Assembly (NCBI GenBank): GCA_042095835.1
Contig: JBELML010000013.1
Location: 1 to 64,000 of the forward strand
From: DATFKA01 sp042095835
Lineage (GTDB): Bacteria > Bacteroidota > Bacteroidia > Chitinophagales > Saprospiraceae
DNA length: 64,000 nucleotides
Reading direction: 5' to 3'
Below, piece by piece: positions 62,482 through 64,000 of this stretch. The position numbers and the translations under genes were made by a program. The stretch's first letter is position 1. Every line of letters starts with the position of its first letter. Under the pieces are notes generated by a model that saw nothing but the letters and a program-made list of their open reading frames with translations, was not told the DNA's origin and ran no database searches.

Positions 62482-63006
62482 CTACCAGGTTTTTTGGGCT
62501 TTTGAAGCATCTATCCATTTGCTCCAATTCTTGTTATAGCCGTGGACTATTTGGGTAGGTTCTTCATTTTGATCTACTACTTGCTGGCCTTGATTGACCC
62601 ACTCGAAAATACTACCATAGAGGTTGTATACATTGGTGAAGCCCATTTTCTGTAGCTTTTGTCCAATCTTTTCGCTCCTGTATCCGATAGAACAATAAAG
62701 TATAACTTCTTGATCCTTAGGGACTTTTGATAGAATGTCTGCATCAAATTTATGGTAGCCAATGTATTGAGCTCCGGGTATATGACTAGTCTGATATTCT
62801 TCTAACTCCCTGGCATCCAATAAGATATAGCCTTTTTTCTTTTGTGCAAGATGCTCTACACTAATTAAAGGCACATCAAAGCTGAGTAAGCTTTCAATTT
62901 TTTTGTCAAAGGCAGGATTGAGCGTCGTGGGTTTATCTGCTGGGATATCTTGAGTACAGGCTGTTAATGGAATGAATGCTATTAAACATATAATCAGTGT
63001 TCTCAT
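62482..63006 (-). CDS. Rhodanese-domain lipoprotein
   Basis: The protein (174 residues) has a lipoprotein signal ending at Cys17 (PLTAC) and one rhodanese domain: LLDARELEEYQTSHIPGA (62-79) and the active-site loop with Cys105 (YCSIGYRSEK). Rhodaneses transfer sulfur to cyanide or thiols; a periplasmic lipoprotein form may handle reactive sulfur. It lies 20 bases downstream of the mevalonate decarboxylase gene on the same strand and is probably co-transcribed. Family firm. Confidence 0.85.
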   Translation of the reverse strand: MRTLIICLIAFIPLTACTQDIPADKPTTLNPAFDKKIESLLSFDVPLISVEHLAQKKKGYILLDARELEEYQTSHIPGAQYIGYHKFDADILSKVPKDQEVILYCSIGYRSEKIGQKLQKMGFTNVYNLYGSIFEWVNQGQQVVDQNEEPTQIVHGYNKNWSKWIDASKAQKTW

Positions 63007-63026
63007 AAGTATCTTCCTCTTTAATG

Positions 63027-64000
63027 TTAAAATTCTACGGGGCCTATACCGGCATGGTCATGAATGAACTGACCATCGGAGCAGAGTCCCTTTAGGCTAT
63101 CATTAATAAAACGATCTATTTGCGGCTTTATGTTTTTGGGATATAATAAATGAATATTAGGCCCTGCATCTAGCGTGAAGTAAACAGGAAGCTTGTGATG
63201 GTCTCTAAAGCTCCTGATGCGATTAATAGCTTCAAGTGTATTCGGCTCCATTAGAATATAGGGAGGCATGGAGGTCATCATCAGGGCGTGAAGCGTCATA
63301 GCTTCTGATTCGGTAATAGCGCCAAAGGTATCCCAATCGCCTGTGCGTAGTGCTGGGAGCAGCTGTTGTAGTCTTTGATTAGCCTGCTTGTATCTATTGT
63401 CTGCGTAGATATTATTCTCCATTAGTTGATGACCCGCTCGACTCGATACTGATTTTTCGCTGCGGCTAATCAAAAGGATAGTATCCTGTACGTCTTGAAA
63501 AAGCTCATGTAGTGCGGTATTGAAAGGGATAGCGTAGAGGTCGGATCCTTCTTCAACGTCCATATGTTGTCCCCAAATTGCTCCTTGAGAAAAGATGGAT
63601 CGACAAGCTGAACCAGAACCCAAACGAGCCATGTAAGAAGCTTTCTTTTCAAAGTCTGGGCGCTCTTTGACGGTGCCAAACATTTTTTCTTCAATAGAGC
63701 AGAGGCAGAGGGCTAAGGCGCTCATCCCGGAAGCAGATGAAGCAATGCCCGCAGAATGCGGAAAAGAGTTTTCAGAGCTAATGGTGAAATGTAGCTGCCG
63801 AATGAATGGGAAGTAGGGGAGTAGGCTTGAAAAGTATTTTTTGATTTTCTCTTCAAAGCTCGCTTGAGCTTGACCGTGAAATAAGAACTGCAAGCTCACT
63901 TCATGGCTGAGTGTTTTCTTCGCTTCGTATCTAATACTCGTCCTAGAATGGGCTTCACTCAAGGTGAAGCTAAAGGATGGATTCCTGGGTAGTTGTACGC
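63027..64000 (-). CDS. mvaD: Diphosphomevalonate decarboxylase, 5' end beyond the window
   Basis: The frame is open from the stop at 63027 to the window end, so the N-terminus (probably some tens of residues) is missing. The visible part has the GHMP-kinase fold with the decarboxylase signature FPHSAGIASSASGMSALAL and GSGSACRSIF, and a late YFTLDAGPNIHLLY segment. It makes isopentenyl diphosphate from mevalonate diphosphate with ATP. The mevalonate route occurs in part of the Bacteroidota. The TTG at 63962 is not the true start, since similarity continues upstream (NPSFSFTLSEAHS). Confidence 0.87.
   Translation of the reverse strand, partial: VQLPRNPSFSFTLSEAHSRTSIRYEAKKTLSHEVSLQFLFHGQAQASFEEKIKKYFSSLLPYFPFIRQLHFTISSENSFPHSAGIASSASGMSALALCLCSIEEKMFGTVKERPDFEKKASYMARLGSGSACRSIFSQGAIWGQHMDVEEGSDLYAIPFNTALHELFQDVQDTILLISRSEKSVSSRAGHQLMENNIYADNRYKQANQRLQQLLPALRTGDWDTFGAITESEAMTLHALMMTSMPPYILMEPNTLEAINRIRSFRDHHKLPVYFTLDAGPNIHLLYPKNIKPQIDRFINDSLKGLCSDGQFIHDHAGIGPVEF

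Noticed and set aside
1..64000. tRNA, rRNA or prophage genes
   Set aside because: I saw no T-loop/anticodon patterns, rRNA motifs, integrase, terminase or capsid genes in the intergenic or coding sequence.

Overview
The window reads as a chromosome segment of a Bacteroidota bacterium, most likely a free-living member of the Saprospiria/Lewinella kind. Four things point there: three large secreted proteins end in type IX secretion (T9SS) sorting domains; many lipoproteins carry short Bacteroidota-style lipoboxes; several promoters fit the TAnnTTTG -7 consensus of this phylum; and a mevalonate-pathway gene sits beside respiratory (heme A synthase) and surface-polysaccharide genes. No rRNA, tRNA, CRISPR array, prophage or complete transposon was seen. 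The genus is inference.

Layout. 0-3.4 kb: end of a miniature inverted-repeat element, then an M15 peptidase lipoprotein, a saccharopine-dehydrogenase-like enzyme and an M50-like membrane protease with TPRs. 3.4-10.7 kb: an ECF sigma factor with an anti-sigma-like TPR protein, an S41 peptidase lipoprotein, an envelope protein and a large exported TPR-CHAT (caspase-fold) protein preceded by three 21/22-bp iterated sites. 10.7-17.7 kb: di-heme peroxidase, PhoX-like T9SS protein, SDR and M19 dipeptidase, separated by palindromic repeat elements, one of which contains a 253-bp MITE with a 9-bp target duplication. 17.8-22 kb: flippase, Asn/Gln-rich repeat protein and papain-like peptidase. 22-30.7 kb: a G-rich low-complexity tract, GNAT, a divergent pyruvate-kinase-like protein, an adenylate cyclase, a sulfatase, a DUF4874/DUF4832 T9SS protein and a YdeI-like protein.

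30.8-41.8 kb: YeiH-type transporter with a small membrane protein, a decayed SDR remnant, a class C beta-lactamase-like hydrolase, a Doc-type toxin-antitoxin pair, a conserved uncharacterised protein, mnmG, a small membrane protein, a lytic transglycosylase and a lactonase. 42-50 kb: GH63-like glucosidase with a lipoprotein partner, a left-handed beta-helix protein overlapping a PiT phosphate transporter, two more palindromic elements and pgeF. 50-56.6 kb: a 1198-residue cohesin/dockerin T9SS protein, a two-component system and a divergent cysteine-rich secreted protein. 56.6-58.8 kb: ctaA flanked by TTATNCACA DnaA boxes and an 880-bp AT-rich gene-free region, which I read as a candidate oriC. 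58.8-64 kb: SRAP protein, atypical Nramp-like transporter, an alpha-oxoamine synthase, a rhodanese lipoprotein and the edge-truncated mevalonate diphosphate decarboxylase.

The window is mostly ordinary core and envelope genes. What stands out is the repeat ecology (a MITE nested in a palindromic element, five related palindromic copies, word-like low-complexity tracts after stop codons), the candidate origin, the ECF/TPR-CHAT cluster, and several family members with altered key residues or unusual added domains.
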